64,000 nt of DNA from positions 22,214,297 through 22,278,296 of the forward strand of contig NC_091233.1 in the NCBI RefSeq assembly GCF_040958095.1, given 5' to 3'. This DNA comes from Procambarus clarkii (Eukaryota; Arthropoda; Malacostraca; Decapoda; Cambaridae). The position numbers and the translations under genes were made by a program. The notes under the pieces were generated by a model. That model saw only the letters and a list, made by a program, of their open reading frames with translations. It was not told the DNA's origin and did no database searches. Shown one piece after another: positions 1-10,997 of the stretch (position 1 is the stretch's first letter; every line of letters starts with the position of its first letter).

Positions 1-1109
1 AATTATGTCGGTGGAAGATACAAAAAATTTACTATCAGACAGCAACAAACTCTTATCAGTGGACGATTACAAACCCACATTATATTCCGTGACAAAATTT
101 TCATTGACATTATATTCAGTAACAAATTCCATCATGTGGATATGGATAAAACAGAAAGCTTTAAAATAAGTATACTATTACAGGATGCCAGATACAATCA
201 GATCTCTTCATGGAACAGAATATGGTAATAAATGTGACAGAACACAGGTACAATACTGTAATTTATAGTATTAATAGTCGTCATTGTCAATACAATCGCC
301 CACAATTGTATTGTGGACGAGTTACGAAATAGGACGCAACTATGCACTTTGAAGAAGCAGTATTATCAATTTTATTATTGGTCAATTCATATGTAAATTA
401 AATATATGGTAAAGTATTGAAATAATAAGTTCTAAGTAATCCAAATCATGCCATTTTTAATTGCACTGAATCCCACGTAACTATTGTTGTCATTGAACAT
501 GTTTATATAGAACTAATGAATTCATCTACAATTGCTGTAAGCGACTATTTAATATCTTCTTTATATTCTCACATTCTTATTCTTTAATGCATGCAATAGA
601 CTTTTACTATATTTGGCTCGTTGTGATAGATAAACCAGAGTACATAATCGTGATAGATAAACCAGAGTACATAATCTACAGTAAAATGTTTGAGCATTGC
701 TTTGTATGTGTGTGACGAGGTATGAAGTTGGTTGGTTGCGTCTACTTATAGGGAAGATTCTGCCTTCAATACAGTGAAGAATATTATGATACAGAGAATT
801 ACAATATTTCTTAAAGATATAATATAAATGCTTTCCTTTTGTCACTGCCAGTATTCACTGTTTCTATCACAAGCAACAGGATGGATTACATGCAATGTTG
901 CACTGCAACTTTCATGTGTTAGTCTTAATATTATAACAAAGTTTTTCACATATACTTTATAATATACATTTATTTTCATCATCTTAATGGAAATAAATAA
1001 ATAATTTTAAACTGCTTCCCTACATTTACATCCTTATAATTTGCCAAGTATTCTGTATGAAAGAATATCGAAAAATGAGCTGTTAAAAGAAAGTCGAATC
1101 TTTTAACAG
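1..1109. other. AT-rich sequence upstream of the first visible polyhomeotic exon
   Basis: No coding exon is recognised here. The stretch is AT-rich and is probably intron of the polyhomeotic homologue, because the first visible exon begins after a splice acceptor and its reading frame is open upstream of any ATG. The only structure seen is a short tandem duplication, listed separately. Confidence 0.5.
623..676. repeat. 27-bp exact tandem duplication
   Basis: The 27 bases at 623-649 (beginning GTGATAGATAAACC) are repeated exactly at 650-676. This is a simple two-copy tandem duplication with no coding context, consistent with recent slippage or repair. Confidence 0.9.
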
Positions 1110-1283
1110 CTTCTGAGCCATTCCCTGTGAGTCGATCATCTTTGCTAACTGAGATCTCGAAGCCTCGGCCTCCCAACTACACCAACACTACTATCCCAGT
1201 GGCTGCCGTCACCTCCTCCTCGGCGCAGGCACCCATAGGAGGACAAGCCGAGAAAGAGAACCTGCCCGATGATGAGGCTGCCA
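1110..1283 (+). CDS. ph: Polyhomeotic/PHC homologue, internal coding exon (first one visible)
   Basis: This exon codes for a Ser/Thr/Pro-rich stretch of about 57 residues (around SKPRPPNYTNTT, ending EKENLPDDEAA) lying just before the FCS zinc finger. It has no fold of its own, as is usual for this part of PHC proteins. I placed the start after the acceptor CTTTTAACAG at 1100-1109; a second possible acceptor ends at 1153. The donor GTAAGA follows base 1283 and leaves one base, A, which joins GA of the exon at 4106 to make Arg. The phase match with the next exon is the main support. The ATG and upstream exons lie outside the window. Confidence 0.75.
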
Positions 1284-1969
1284 GTAAGAATGTTTATTGG
1301 CTTTTTTGTCAGTGCTTCTTGGATAGAACTCAGCTAAATGCAGTCATGTCATTTTCATATACTTTTTTTTTGTTTGTTTGTTTGCCCACTGCTCTTATGA
1401 TACTGAATTTGATCAATATTGACCATTATATAGATAGTGTTCAGTGTATTTCTTCATTGTGATAGTTTTTCCTGCAATACATATCCATCTCTGTTGTGCA
1501 TTTGGTTTCCCACAAAAGATTGATGTATACAGAATCTGTCTTGATAGGGTTACCAACCATTTTCACACCGTTAATGTGAAAGACTCGACTGCATTGCTCA
1601 GAACATTTACTAAAGATTTTTGTTTGTTTTCATCACATTAATGAAGTAGTGTGCAGTTGCATGATATATTGAGGTATAAATACAGTACTTGAATGACATG
1701 TAGTATACTTAGCAGGTAAAAGGTCGTAACAAAATACGTGGAAGAGTCCTTTGTTAATGGTTTTAGTTTCCAGGTGTCGTCTTCGAAACATTCGACTGAT
1801 TTTATTTGTCTCTTGTCTAATGTCTATCAAAGGAAAAGTTTTATATTTAACTGTTAGGAAGCCAAGGAATGTGAAACCGTTACTTCTCTCTTTATTCTAT
1901 TTTTTGTCATATTTTACACTTGCTGCATATTAGTGCATTACGTGCTAATATAGTACGGGTGCACCTAAT
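1284..1969 (+). other. polyhomeotic intron, no further feature seen
   Basis: AT-rich sequence between the donor at 1284 and the SINE at 1970. The short open frames have no recognisable protein content. I see no transposon ends or tandem structure. Confidence 0.5.
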
Positions 1970-2212
1970 GGAGCCGGTCGGCCGAGCGGACAGCACGCTG
2001 GACTTGTGATCCTGTGGTCCTGGGTTCGATCCCGGGCGCCGGCGAGAAACAATGGGCAGAGTTTCTTTCACCCTATGCCCCTGTTACCTAGCAGTAAAAT
2101 AGGTACCTGGGTGTTAGTCAGCTGTCACAGGCTGCTTCCTGGGGGTGGAAGCCTGGTCGAGGACCGGGCCGCGGGGACACTAAAAGCCCCGAAATCATCT
2201 CAAGATAACCTC
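1970..2212 (+). mobile_element. tRNA-headed SINE, copy 1
   Basis: The head folds like a tRNA. It has a box-A-like GGCCGAGCGG, an anticodon-loop position reading TGT, a box B GGTTCGATCC, and near-complementary acceptor arms (GCCGGT and GCCGGC). It is followed by a body shared with copies at 5603, 13936, 48514 and 56687 (CCCCTGTTACCTAGCAGTAA, then GGTACCTGGGTGTTAGTCAG, then ATCATCTCAAGATAACCTC). The body and repeated occurrence show this is a SINE and not a working tRNA gene. It lies in a polyhomeotic intron in the gene's orientation. Confidence 0.88.
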
Positions 2213-2284
2213 TAAAATCTGAATTATGTTGTTCTGGACCTGATCATGATGTGCATGAAAGCTTGCTTATTTTTGTCTGTTTAC

Positions 2285-2670
2285 TTGACTTTATCCGAGG
2301 GCCACATCTCACAGCGGCCTCAACGTGAACAGAAAGTTGGCGGCTTGTCAAAGGTCACCCCATTAATCATAATTTTTTTTTCCAACTGGATTTTGAGCTG
2401 CAGTAATGTCTTTGCATTTATGACTTCAGTGGGTAGGCAGTTCCATGGGTTTATAACCCTATTTGTGACAAAGCATCTTTTGTTTTCTATGCTACGTTGT
2501 GGCTTGTTGAGCCTGAAGTCGTTGCTCTTTGTATGCGTTCCATCTGACCTATTAAGAAAATGTCCTGGATTAATATCGTTCAGCATTTTAAAAGTCTCGA
2601 TGAGATCCATCCTGTCTTATGTGGTTTGCAACGTTGTTAATCCTGTGGCTCTCAACTATTCCTAGTATGA
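2285..2670 (-). mobile_element. CR1/L2-like LINE fragment, ORF2 C-terminal end
   Basis: On the minus strand, 2610-2320 encodes an open stretch with DLIETFKMLNDINPG, then NPWNCLPTEVINAKT. This is the layout typical of the region after the reverse transcriptase in CR1/L2-like LINEs (DLIETFK..., then R...VxxWNxLP). The edge near 2295-2355 (gagggccacatctcac... cggcttgtcaaaggtc) recurs in diverged form at 52440-52505 and 62295-62365, so a related tail is dispersed. The copy is 5' truncated and has no RT core. Start and end are approximate. Confidence 0.7.
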
Positions 2671-2699
2671 GAGTTGACTTAGTTCTGAGATAATTTACC

Positions 2700-4105
2700 A
2701 CCAGATTCTCTGGATTTTTCTTATAGCAAGTGATGCCATACATTTTTATCCATATTAAGACAAATAATATATAAACAATTATTTTTGTTAGGTATAAATA
2801 TTATTTGTAATGTAAAACAAAAATTTGTTTTGTTTACATATGTTTTAAATCACAGTGTGATTGTAATTGATTGTTAGCAAAATACAGTATACTGTAGTTC
2901 TAGTATCGAGCAGTATTCCACCCTTTCTGCTACACACTGGATGTATGGGGCATCCAGTAGGTATACTAAGAATTCTTTCTGGGACATAATGAAGCAGAAT
3001 GATTGCAATACTGCACATTGAGTGGGGAGTTTGTGGTACACTGCCGCTCTACCTACTTGCCGGCACTGCCTAAACCCACAGTCAATGCTTCTCCACACAT
3101 TATGTTCCACTTTCAACAGTTTTTGAATAAACATTATTAAATTAATTTTCCTTCATTTGAAAGTGTTATAAATAAATTATTTGCACATGTTTACATCTAA
3201 AAAATATGTTTGTAATCATTAATAGCTGGTTAATACTGTATAGAAATATAAATAAACTTTTGTAAAATCAGTGGTTTCTTCGAAACTTAATAATATTTTG
3301 ATTTTGTGTTTTAAAGATCATTCATTTCCAAAATTTTTATAAAGAAATCATTGTTCTAAGCAAGTAAATTCTTTGGCAAAATGAAAATAAGTAAATATTA
3401 ACTTTCAACATTTATTGAATGAACGGAATTCAAATAATGTTTTCCTCATTCTGTCTCAATACCTACCTACCTGTTGATGATCTCGGGGATCAGTGTTCCC
3501 ACGGCCCAGTCTCTGACCAGGCTTCCTGATTGCTGGTTTGATCACTCAGACTGTTCAATGCGCCCATTCGCAGCCTGACATTAGAGTCACAGTCTGGTTA
3601 ATCGCTATAATGTTGATATAGATCAATTATTTGCAAACTTTTAACTAATTATTTCTGACCACAAATAAGAATGTAAGTGTAAAGTTTTATAAACATTAAA
3701 TTAATGAACTTATCAGAGCCTTGCACCACAAATATTGGTTATCCAGTTTTTTCGGTATAGAGCCTAATTTCGGACAATGAGTTCCACCCCCATAACATAA
3801 AAGTTATCAAGATTTAGATTTGGTAAATACAGTATATTTATTTCCATTTTGCTTATAAATTTATAGCTCTGGTGCCATGCTTAGGGGATGGCCACATAAC
3901 AAAAGAAAATATTCCAGAATATTTAAACCACTAATGTTATCTAGCACCATTTTAACCTGTTTACATAAATATTAGTTAATCTGAAAAGAGTTGTATTTAC
4001 TTGGTGTATAAATTTTAGGTACTGTATTGCTTCAATAAATATTTTCTAAACAATATTTGTTGGTAAAGGTATTAAAATGTTAATATATATTTCATGTGTT
4101 TATAG
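2700..4105 (+). other. polyhomeotic intron with one repeat scrap
   Basis: AT-rich intron. Bases 3470-3610 (around GATCTCGGGGATCAGTG...CCCACGGCCCAGTCTCTGACCAGG) resemble a dispersed repeat, also glimpsed at 23835-23870. The rest shows no coding or mobile-element signal. Confidence 0.45.
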
Positions 4106-4238
4106 GAAAGAAGACGTGTGAACAGACCTCAACCTCACCTAAAGGAGACACAGCCAAGTGTGAGTTTTGTGGAAAAACTGACTTGCGCTCCAAATTCAAA
4201 AGATCCAAGAGGTTCTGCAGTACAGCTTGTGCTAAAAG
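4106..4238 (+). CDS. ph: Polyhomeotic/PHC homologue, FCS zinc-finger exon
   Basis: This exon encodes the FCS-type zinc finger of a PHC protein: CEFCGKTDLRSKFKRSKRFC followed by STACAKR. The four cysteines form a C-X2-C ... C-X3-C pattern. In the family the finger binds nucleic acid (RNA in particular) and sits between the low-complexity N-terminal part and the SAM domain. Borders are the acceptor TTTATAG before 4106 and the donor GTAAAT after 4238. The exon ends in phase 2 (AG), completed by the first G of the exon at 6442 to give Arg, the start of the conserved run RYNVGCS. Orthology to Drosophila ph and vertebrate PHC1-3 is strong. Confidence 0.93.
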
Positions 4239-4296
4239 GTAAATATGAAATATGCTTACAAGTACAGCGTATGTAATTAGCTAAGTGTAGTTACAG

Positions 4297-4976
4297 GATG
4301 AGAGCTACGCTCGTGGTGTCCCGTCTTCCCAGCACTCTTTGTCATATAACGCTTTGAAACTACTGAATGTGCCAGCGATGCTGTGTTTTTGGGAAATGAC
4401 CTCCAGCTCTATTTAGCTGTGATGTGACATCTTGCAGTCATGGTTTTTTCATTTCCTTGTGGCTGTGTGAGTGGAGGCAGCTGCCATACTGTGTTTGCAG
4501 CACCTATTATGAATGATGTATGGCATTGATGGTGTTTGTTAATACTGACATTTGAGAAAATCCTTGGAGCGTTGGTCCTAGGATGCGTGTTTGATCCCTC
4601 TCTACTGCTCCAAGAATTTTCTTAGACTGTACATGGAGAGGATTCTGGTAGTTCTTTACTCTCCAAGCCTGAGCTTCGAGAGCTTGGTCCAGCAGACTGC
4701 TGCTTAGGATGGCCAGTAGGCCCTCATATTCACAACAACCTGGTTGATCTGGCACTTGCTGCTTAATGAAGAAGCAACCTATCTAGTTCAACCTATCTAG
4801 TTGCTTCTCGATGAGGTTGACTTTTGTTCTGGCAATATATCACGTTGTGACTTCTCTGTGTACTTACCTACTCACCTAGTTGTGCTTGCGGGGGTTGAGC
4901 TCTGGCTCTTTGGTCCCGCCTCTCAACCGTCAATCAACTGGTGTACAGGTTCCTGAGCCTACTGGGCTCTACTGTG
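4297..4976. repeat. Dispersed-repeat scraps in polyhomeotic intron
   Basis: Three pieces can be told apart. Bases 4297-4390 (GAGAGCTACGCTCGTGGTGTCC...) recur in diverged form at 36240-36300. Bases 4500-4790 are a degenerate relative, on the same theme, of the 120-bp unit tandemly repeated at 60245-60838 (leading to AACCTGGTTGATCTGGCACT). Bases 4860-4976 are the minus-strand 3' UTR of the CR1/L2-like LINE also seen at 54885 and 58181. None is coding. Confidence 0.6.
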
Positions 4977-5602
4977 TATGTTAACAACTGTTACATATCA
5001 AACAATTATTGAACTGCGAACAGCATCTCGGTAAGGCAGTTTCTTAACGTCATGTTGGGCCTTGGCCATGTTACGTATGCAGTGTTTACACACACGCAGT
5101 ATTCGGAATCTGTTAATTTGTGCTCTGACATGGATTCACAAGTGTTGGGTCTCATTAGCCTAAGTTTTGCTTGAGGCAGTAAAGTGGCTTGTTTTGTTAT
5201 CTATTTTTGTTTGTTATTGTTTTCAGTTTTAGTTGAAATAGTATTTCTAAAATGTTGGTTACTCTATAAAGAGAGACTCCATGGAAACTTTTGAGCTCAA
5301 GTTTCTCATGGTGTTTTCTAGTTTTGTTAAGCATTATTGATTTTCATTCAGAACATTTTAACAATCTGATAGGTAGATAGTACTTGTTTACATAATTTTT
5401 ATATTGCCAATTTTAAATGGCATATGGTTTTCTTCAGTAAGTTATAGATACTCGTCTGTACATCTTGCCATCCCTACTAGTCCGCACCATCACACTTTAG
5501 CAAGCTTTCTAAATGATAAAAAGTGTTATCCTAAAATTTGGTGAATAGTGAGGAAGTTGTAAAAAAAAGATGGATGAATTGGTCATGTTATCTTGAGATG
5601 AT

Positions 5603-5849
5603 GAGGTTATCTTGAGATGATTTCGGGGCTTTCAGTGTCCCTGCGGCCCGGTCCTTGACCAGGCCTCCACCCCCAGGAGAAGCAGCCCGTGACAGCTGAC
5701 TAACACCCAGGTACCTATTTTTCTGCTAGGTAACAGGGGCATAGGATGAAAGAAACTCTGCCCATTGTTTCTCGCCGGCACCTGGGATCGAACCCGGGAC
5801 CACAGGATCACAAGTCCAGCGTGCTGTTCGCTCGGCCGACCAGCTCCCC
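5603..5849 (-). mobile_element. tRNA-headed SINE, copy 2 (minus strand)
   Basis: This is the reverse complement of the SINE at 1970, with the same TGT-type head (AGCGTGCTGTTCGCTCGGCC on the plus strand) and the same body. Just before its 3' end the motif TTATCTTGAGATGATG is duplicated (5588-5603 and 5607-5622), a small slippage at the tail. Confidence 0.88.
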
Positions 5850-6441
5850 ATGTTGCTTAAGGACTGAGCGATGATATGACCCACATGCACTTACAGCTCC
5901 CTCCTTATCTCTTCATAACAAAGTGCTTCTTGAACCAAATAATAATTTGGTTTTATATGAGTTTAGTTTTTAACTAAAGAATTACAATTTTACATGAAAG
6001 TATATATCTACCTCACAGTACGACTGAGGGAAGTGGGGCGGCCACCTTCAGGGAGACCCAGAAAACTAATAAGTACAGGGACTTAGAACATTGTTACAGA
6101 GTTGTGGCAATAGGCTCTGAGACCCTGAGCACTTGGGGTAAATGTGCACTAAAGTTCTTAAAGGAGGTGGGCGAGGAACTTGTTAGGCAAACTAAGAGAC
6201 TCGAGAGTGGCCAGTTTCCTGTTCCAGCACCTCAGTGTGGCGATCCAGAGAGGAAATTCTTGCTGTATCTTGGGAATGCACCCAACCTCTAAAGAGCTGG
6301 ATGGGGTCTTCGAACAGTGACTCTTATGTGTGTGTGTTTTCTGTAAACTGTAACACAATGTAATAAAATACATCAAATTAATAAATTATATTGAATAAGT
6401 ATATATTATATTTAAAATAATTTGAAATGGTTATTCAACAG
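5850..6441 (+). other. polyhomeotic intron, nothing recognised
   Basis: AT-rich intron between the SINE and the next exon. Short open frames here do not resemble known proteins. Confidence 0.4.
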
Positions 6442-6682
6442 GTACAATGTTGGGTGTTCAAAAAGAATTGGTCTCTTCAAAAATCCAGAGGAATGCCCTA
6501 GTAAACGAGCACGGGAAGATGGTGGAATGGAGGAGGCCGATGCTGCACCCCCATTGGTGCCAATTGAGCCTCAGGGAACAGAGCCAGTAGGAATGGAAGT
6601 CGACGAGACAGTTGTCGAGGGCGATGGAACAACTGTAGAATCTCCTTCCAAAACTCAGAGAGTTGACATTCTCAAGTGGACG
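6442..6682 (+). CDS. ph: Polyhomeotic/PHC homologue, exon between FCS finger and SAM domain
   Basis: The exon continues from the zinc finger with YNVGCSKRIGLFK, matching the conserved basic segment after the FCS finger in PHC proteins. An acidic, low-complexity linker of about 60 residues follows (GMEEADAAPPLVP, VEGDGTTVESPSK). The exon ends with VDILKWT, the first residues of the SAM domain. It is bordered by acceptor TTCAACAG and donor GTAAGA. It ends in phase 0, so the SAM domain is split by the intron at 6683-10166. Confidence 0.92.
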
Positions 6683-7180
6683 GTAAGATATTTGCAAGCT
6701 AGTAACATTTCAGTATACCGGGTATTATTGAAAAGTAAAGAAAAGCGGAATTTGGGCGATGAAAGACAAGGGATATCAATGTAATGTTGAATGAAGAGAA
6801 ATGTATGCGATGGGCAACTTGAGACGTGTGACTTGTTTGTCAGATAGGCAAGACAGGTGCGCAGGTAAGGCAGAGAGCTAAAGTTATAATAAAAATTTAG
6901 GTCTAGATCTGCATGAGGCAGGATGAGCCACATAAGCATATGGACTGAGAGGTCTGCTGAAGGGCATAATTACTGCAGTTCATATGGATGCATGTGACAT
7001 TATCTCTATCTATAAACCATATCCAATTGCAAGGGCTGCTCCTATTCATCTATCCTAGCCTAGGATCAGCCTTCCATGGTGACTGCTAGTCTGCTAAGAC
7101 TTACAAATAATTTGCAAGTTTTTAGACTTCATGCTACTAGTATTTAATATGACTCGTAAAGTATTTTCCTCGCTTCTCTG

Positions 7181-7413
7181 TTTTAGGTTTGAGAGATGTT
7201 TTAGGTTTGAGAGATGTTTTAGGTTTGAGAGATGTTTTAGGTTTGAGAGATGTTTTAGGTTTGAGAGATGTTTTAGGTTTGAGAGATGTTTTAGGTTTGA
7301 GAGATGTTTTAGGTTTGAGAGATGTTTTAGGTTTGAGAGATGTTTTAGGTTTGAGAGATGTTTTAGGTTTGAGAGATGTTTTAGGTTTGAGAGATGTTTT
7401 AGGTTTGAGAGAT
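7181..7413. repeat. 18-bp minisatellite, about 13 copies
   Basis: The unit TTTTAGGTTTGAGAGATG is repeated about 13 times almost without variation inside the polyhomeotic intron. Because 18 is a multiple of three, every frame without a stop stays open across the array; these frames are not genes. The near-identity of copies points to recent expansion. Confidence 0.95.
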
Positions 7414-7664
7414 AATCGAGTCAGTTCATAGCTTGAATGTACTATTTTTTCACCAATTGCCAACCCCAAGTGTAGTGTCTTTGGCATGACATGTGTTGGC
7501 TGCCTGTGCCCCCAGTGTGGGTTGTACTTTGAGGTTGGTGAGAGCACTCTTCTCTCTTCTAGCTAAACACCTTTACAAGGCCTAAATATCTTATGGAGAT
7601 GGAGCCTATATACCAGGGAAATATTTGAGAATAAAAATGGCTGAAATAGTGCAACGCCATAAAA

Positions 7665-7790
7665 AATAATAATAATAATAATAATAATAATAATCTTTAT
7701 TTAGGTAAGGTACATACATAAAGAGATTTACAAAGTTTGTTGGCTTTATAGATAGAGCTAGTACATACAATGCCTAAAGCCACTTTAGGC
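7665..7790 (-). mobile_element. LINE 3' tail ending in (ATT)n
   Basis: On the minus strand this reads as the LINE 3' end also seen at 56037-56213 (GGCTTTAGGCATTGTATGTA, then CTAGCTCTATCTATAAAGCC), ending in a run of ATT. The (AAT)n at 7665-7694 on the plus strand is this 3' terminal microsatellite. It is only the tail, so the insertion is heavily 5' truncated. Confidence 0.75.
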
Positions 7791-7880
7791 ATTAGGCCAC
7801 TTTATCTACTGTATAACAATATAGAGTAGATGAAAACCCAAACTTCACACATAATAACCTTTTGAGATACTGCCAGGAAG

Positions 7881-8487
7881 CAGTCCGGCTAATTACCCAA
7901 AGCTACCCAAAGCTTCCCAGCATTACGTAAGTGATGAGGAAATATGATATATTTACTCACTATATTGTTGATGTTGAATGTAGAACATGATAAAACATAT
8001 TTTTACTCTGAAATAATATAAATTTTAATGAGATTAGACGAAACTAAGTGGCATGAGAGGCCATAGGAAGTCGACGGTCCAAGCGGCAATGTTGTGGAAC
8101 GACTTATCCAAGATGAACAAATTATTCAAGATATATTGTTGCCTAGAGGTTATATTAAGTTAGGTTTGGATAGGTTAGGTTTGGTTAGGTTAGATTAGGT
8201 TATGTTTGGGTAGATTGGTTAGGTTAGGTAGGTACAAGAGGCTCATATGCTAGCAAACATTGACGCTTGGACCGTCGACTTGCTTTGGCATCACCAGCGT
8301 CTTATTTTCATCTAATTTCATTATAAAATGATAATTTTCAGAGTAAAAATGTTTTTCATGTTCTACATTCAGCACCAACATTTTAATGAATAAATATATC
8401 ATATTTATTCATTACTAACGTAATGCTAGGAAGCTTTGTGTAGCTTTGAGTAAGTTTGGATAGCTTTGGGTAATTAGATGGACCCCC
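7881..8487. mobile_element. Foldback MITE, hAT-like, with 8-bp target duplication
   Basis: About 200-bp inverted arms run inward from both ends. The outer arm begins near CTAATTACCCAAAGCT on each side and the inner ends meet GTCGACGGTCCAAGCG. A spacer of about 170 bp between the arms includes AGGTTAGGTT-type runs. The 8 bases CCAGGAAG occur exactly outside both ends (7873-7880 and 8488-8495). An 8-bp target duplication is typical of hAT transposons, and there is no coding sequence, so this is a non-autonomous element. Related copies lie at 53881 and 54668. Confidence 0.82.
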
Positions 8488-8814
8488 CCAGGAAGTATCT
8501 TATGAGTGCCTTTGATTACCAGAATCGTGAATTCATTGGGCTGCAGTACCTCCCATATCAAGTTCTCAGGTATTTTGCCCAGTGAAGATAACCCAAAGGT
8601 TTGTGTTTTTAAGGTAAAATGCCTTCCATACCATGGGCTCTAGATTTGTGAATGATATAAATTACTAAATAATTGCCCCTTTTTTTTATCCATTTTTCTC
8701 CACATTTATTTTAGCAAATGACAGTTTGTTGTTTCTGAATGTTTTCGAACAGTTTTTAAACAATTATTTTGATGATATACAAGTATTATTTATAATGTAT
8801 AAATGTACACAAAA

Positions 8815-9140
8815 TATTTTGACCTGCCTCTCTGGGGGAGACCTTGTGGCTCCGTGAAGCTGCTTTGCTGAGCAGCCAAACTCAACTCTATCAGCCATGG
8901 AGTTGAGTTTGGCTTACCAGGGACCAGAGTCAGACCCTTCCTTACACAGGCCCAGAGAGCAAGCGACATTCTGCCCCCCCCCCCCCCCCCCTACCCCCAG
9001 TGAAGTGAACCAATAGACTAAAGCCTCAAGATTGCCAAACAAGCTTCCCCCCAAATAGTGTAAACAAACAATCGAATCGCTCAAAACTAGCGGGAGCTCA
9101 TTAGTACCCTCATCCCTGAGCCAGTTGGGGAGGGGCCTGG
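8815..9140. repeat. Dispersed repeat, copy 1
   Basis: Shares an extended diverged match with 57765-58060: GACCTTGTGGCTCC / GACCCCAGTGGGTTCC, CAGCCATGGAGTTGAGTTTG / CAGTCATGGAGTTGTGTTTG, then ACCAGAG, AGCCTCAA and GTAAACAAAC in the same order. The class is not known to me. It contains a C homopolymer near 8977-8990. Bases 9141-9800 show no further recognised unit. Confidence 0.6.
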
Positions 9141-10166
9141 AGCTCCAGGTTTCCCCCAAGTCCTCCACGCCACTTTTGTAACAGATGTAATGACACAAAA
9201 TGAACAAACCTGGAAGGGAGGGTGAGAGGGAGGGAGGGAGGGGGACAGGAAGCCACCGGGGCTCATCCAGAAAGAGGCATTTCATTACATTCAATGCTGG
9301 TTTTCTTTAGGGAGCTCCCTGAAGAAAGCTCCCTTTGTGACTCCTTAAAGCTAACTACCTAAAGAGAAAGGAAAACCAGGGACACTCCAGGGAGAAAGAT
9401 AGACCACAGGCAATTAAAGCGAAGAGACAGAAGATCAAGAGAGACGACCCAAGGCAACACAGGCATGGCTAGGCCTGTGGACATTAGTGAAACACCAGGC
9501 TGCCAAAACCTCTGTACCCGAATATTAATCCAGGACACGTTGGCAAAAACTGCTGTGAGAGCAGCATGTTTACCAACATGAATAAGGGTAGACCACAGGC
9601 TGGCTAGACTTGGACATTGTGGACAACCTGAAAAACACAAGGAACCAAGGTAATGGAACAACCCACAATGCATCCACTGAAGCAGAATCGGCGCACAAAG
9701 GTAGCTGCGAAGAGCTGCCACCGGGCACAGCACGTGATGCACCCCTGACCGAACCAACCAAGCATCAGAGTGCAGTGTAAGAAAGTAGAGCGCTTCCACT
9801 AGTATATCATTTTCAACCTGATCTGTATTTGTGCTGAATCTGAGGGACAAGTAGTCGAGAGCAAAACAATATAAAATGTCACAATTTATCTTATCACTAT
9901 TCTGTTTATGAAGAAATATGAGCAGAGAATACAAGAAAAATGTCAGTCTGGAAAACATGAGTAGAATATGCAAGTGAAATGTCCAGACTTCATGCATGTT
10001 ATAAAAGAAAATAATGAGGAAAAATAGAAGTAATAAGAGTAAGAGTTGAATAATACCATGTAAAGTAAGTAACAATAAAATATTGAGCTCTTGATTAGTT
10101 ATCTTTTTATGTTGCATCACAAAAACTGTTTGATAGAACTTGAGTAACATGTCTTCCTTTCTCCAG

Positions 10167-10370
10167 GTTAAGGATGTAGTCGACTTCATACAAAATCTTC
10201 CGGGCTGTAAAGAATATGCAGAAGACTTTGCCCTTCAAGAGATAGATGGGCAGGCATTAATGCTTCTAAAAGCTGACCACCTCATGTCAGCCATGTCCAT
10301 GAAACTTGGACCTGCTTTGAAGATCTGTGCTAAGATTGAGTCAATGAGAGGTGACAGAAAAGAAACCTAA
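10167..10370 (+). CDS. ph: Polyhomeotic/PHC homologue, terminal SAM-domain exon
   Basis: Encodes most of a PHC SAM domain and the natural C-terminus. Motifs are VKDVVDFIQNLPGC, EIDGQALMLL, HLMSAMSMKLGPALKI and CAKIESM, ending DRKET. In PRC1 this SAM polymerises head to tail and drives Polycomb body formation. The EIDGQALxLLK and MKLGPALKI surfaces are conserved here, which suggests a functional polymerising SAM (inference). The acceptor is CTTTCTCCAG before 10167; the stop TAA is at 10368-10370. A poly(A) signal AATAAA lies at 10568-10573. The four visible exons encode about 249 residues; the N-terminal part of the protein is outside the window. Confidence 0.95.
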   Translation, partial: VKDVVDFIQNLPGCKEYAEDFALQEIDGQALMLLKADHLMSAMSMKLGPALKICAKIESMRGDRKET

Positions 10371-10590
10371 TGAGTACAAAACTTAAATAATGGATTAAGA
10401 TGTTTTTAGAAGAGCAAGACAAATGTGATGACTTAAATTATATTCTCATATTATATTTAAATTGTTTTATATGTATATCATCTAAGCTTTGCTCTTTTAT
10501 CAGAACCACTTCCATTCATCTTTACTGGAGCGGTTTCCTTTCATTGAGTCAAATATTATATATTGTAAATAAAAGCTAGTACTTAAGAAG
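10371..10590 (+). other. ph: polyhomeotic 3' UTR with poly(A) signal
   Basis: AT-rich sequence after the stop, containing AATAAA at 10568-10573. I place the transcript end some 15-25 bases beyond it (inference). Confidence 0.65.
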
Positions 10591-10854
10591 AGAAAGTACA
10601 GACATATTTTATTTTACAGTAATATCCTGACTGTGACAAATGTGCACTGCCGAATGTAGGGTTAAGGGATTTTTTCACCATTTTCAGTGTTTTAGATTTT
10701 AAAGGAATGTAGATTTTTATAAAAGTGACCATATATTATATGACCTTGACATGTCCAAGCTTCTGTAGAGGTTCTTGGTTAAGTATTTGAATTTGCTAGG
10801 AGAGAGAATGAGAGGACATACAGATGATGAGTCACAATAATGTGGCTGAAGAAT

Positions 10855-10997
10855 GTTGACCAGACCACACACTAGAAAATGGAGAGACGACGACGTTTCA
10901 GTCCGTCCTGGACCATTATCACAATCAACTTGATAATGGTTCAGAACGGACCGAAATGTCGTCGTCTCTTCATCTTTTGGTGTGTGATTTGGTCAAC
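10855..10997. repeat. Hairpin-forming dispersed repeat, copy 1
   Basis: An imperfect inverted repeat with about 60-bp arms: GTTGACCAGACCACACACTA on the left mirrors GTGTGTGATTTGGTCAAC on the right, and GACGACGACGTTTCAGTCCG mirrors CGGACCGAAATGTCGTCGTC. A second copy of the core is at 44704-44786 inside the GNPDA intron, so this is a dispersed foldback element. Confidence 0.75.

Noticed and set aside
7131-7547. Frames with repeated FRFERC / SLKPKT / LGLRDV peptides
   Set aside because: 18-bp minisatellite in a polyhomeotic intron; not a coding exon.
8155-8235. Telomere-like TTAGG/AGGTT words
   Set aside because: They are irregular and lie in the spacer of a foldback MITE; no regular (TTAGG)n run is present.
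9359-10189. 276-residue minus-strand open frame
   Set aside because: Leu/Phe-rich with no recognisable domain, overlaps dispersed repeat and the polyhomeotic SAM exon boundary, and has no splice or conservation support.
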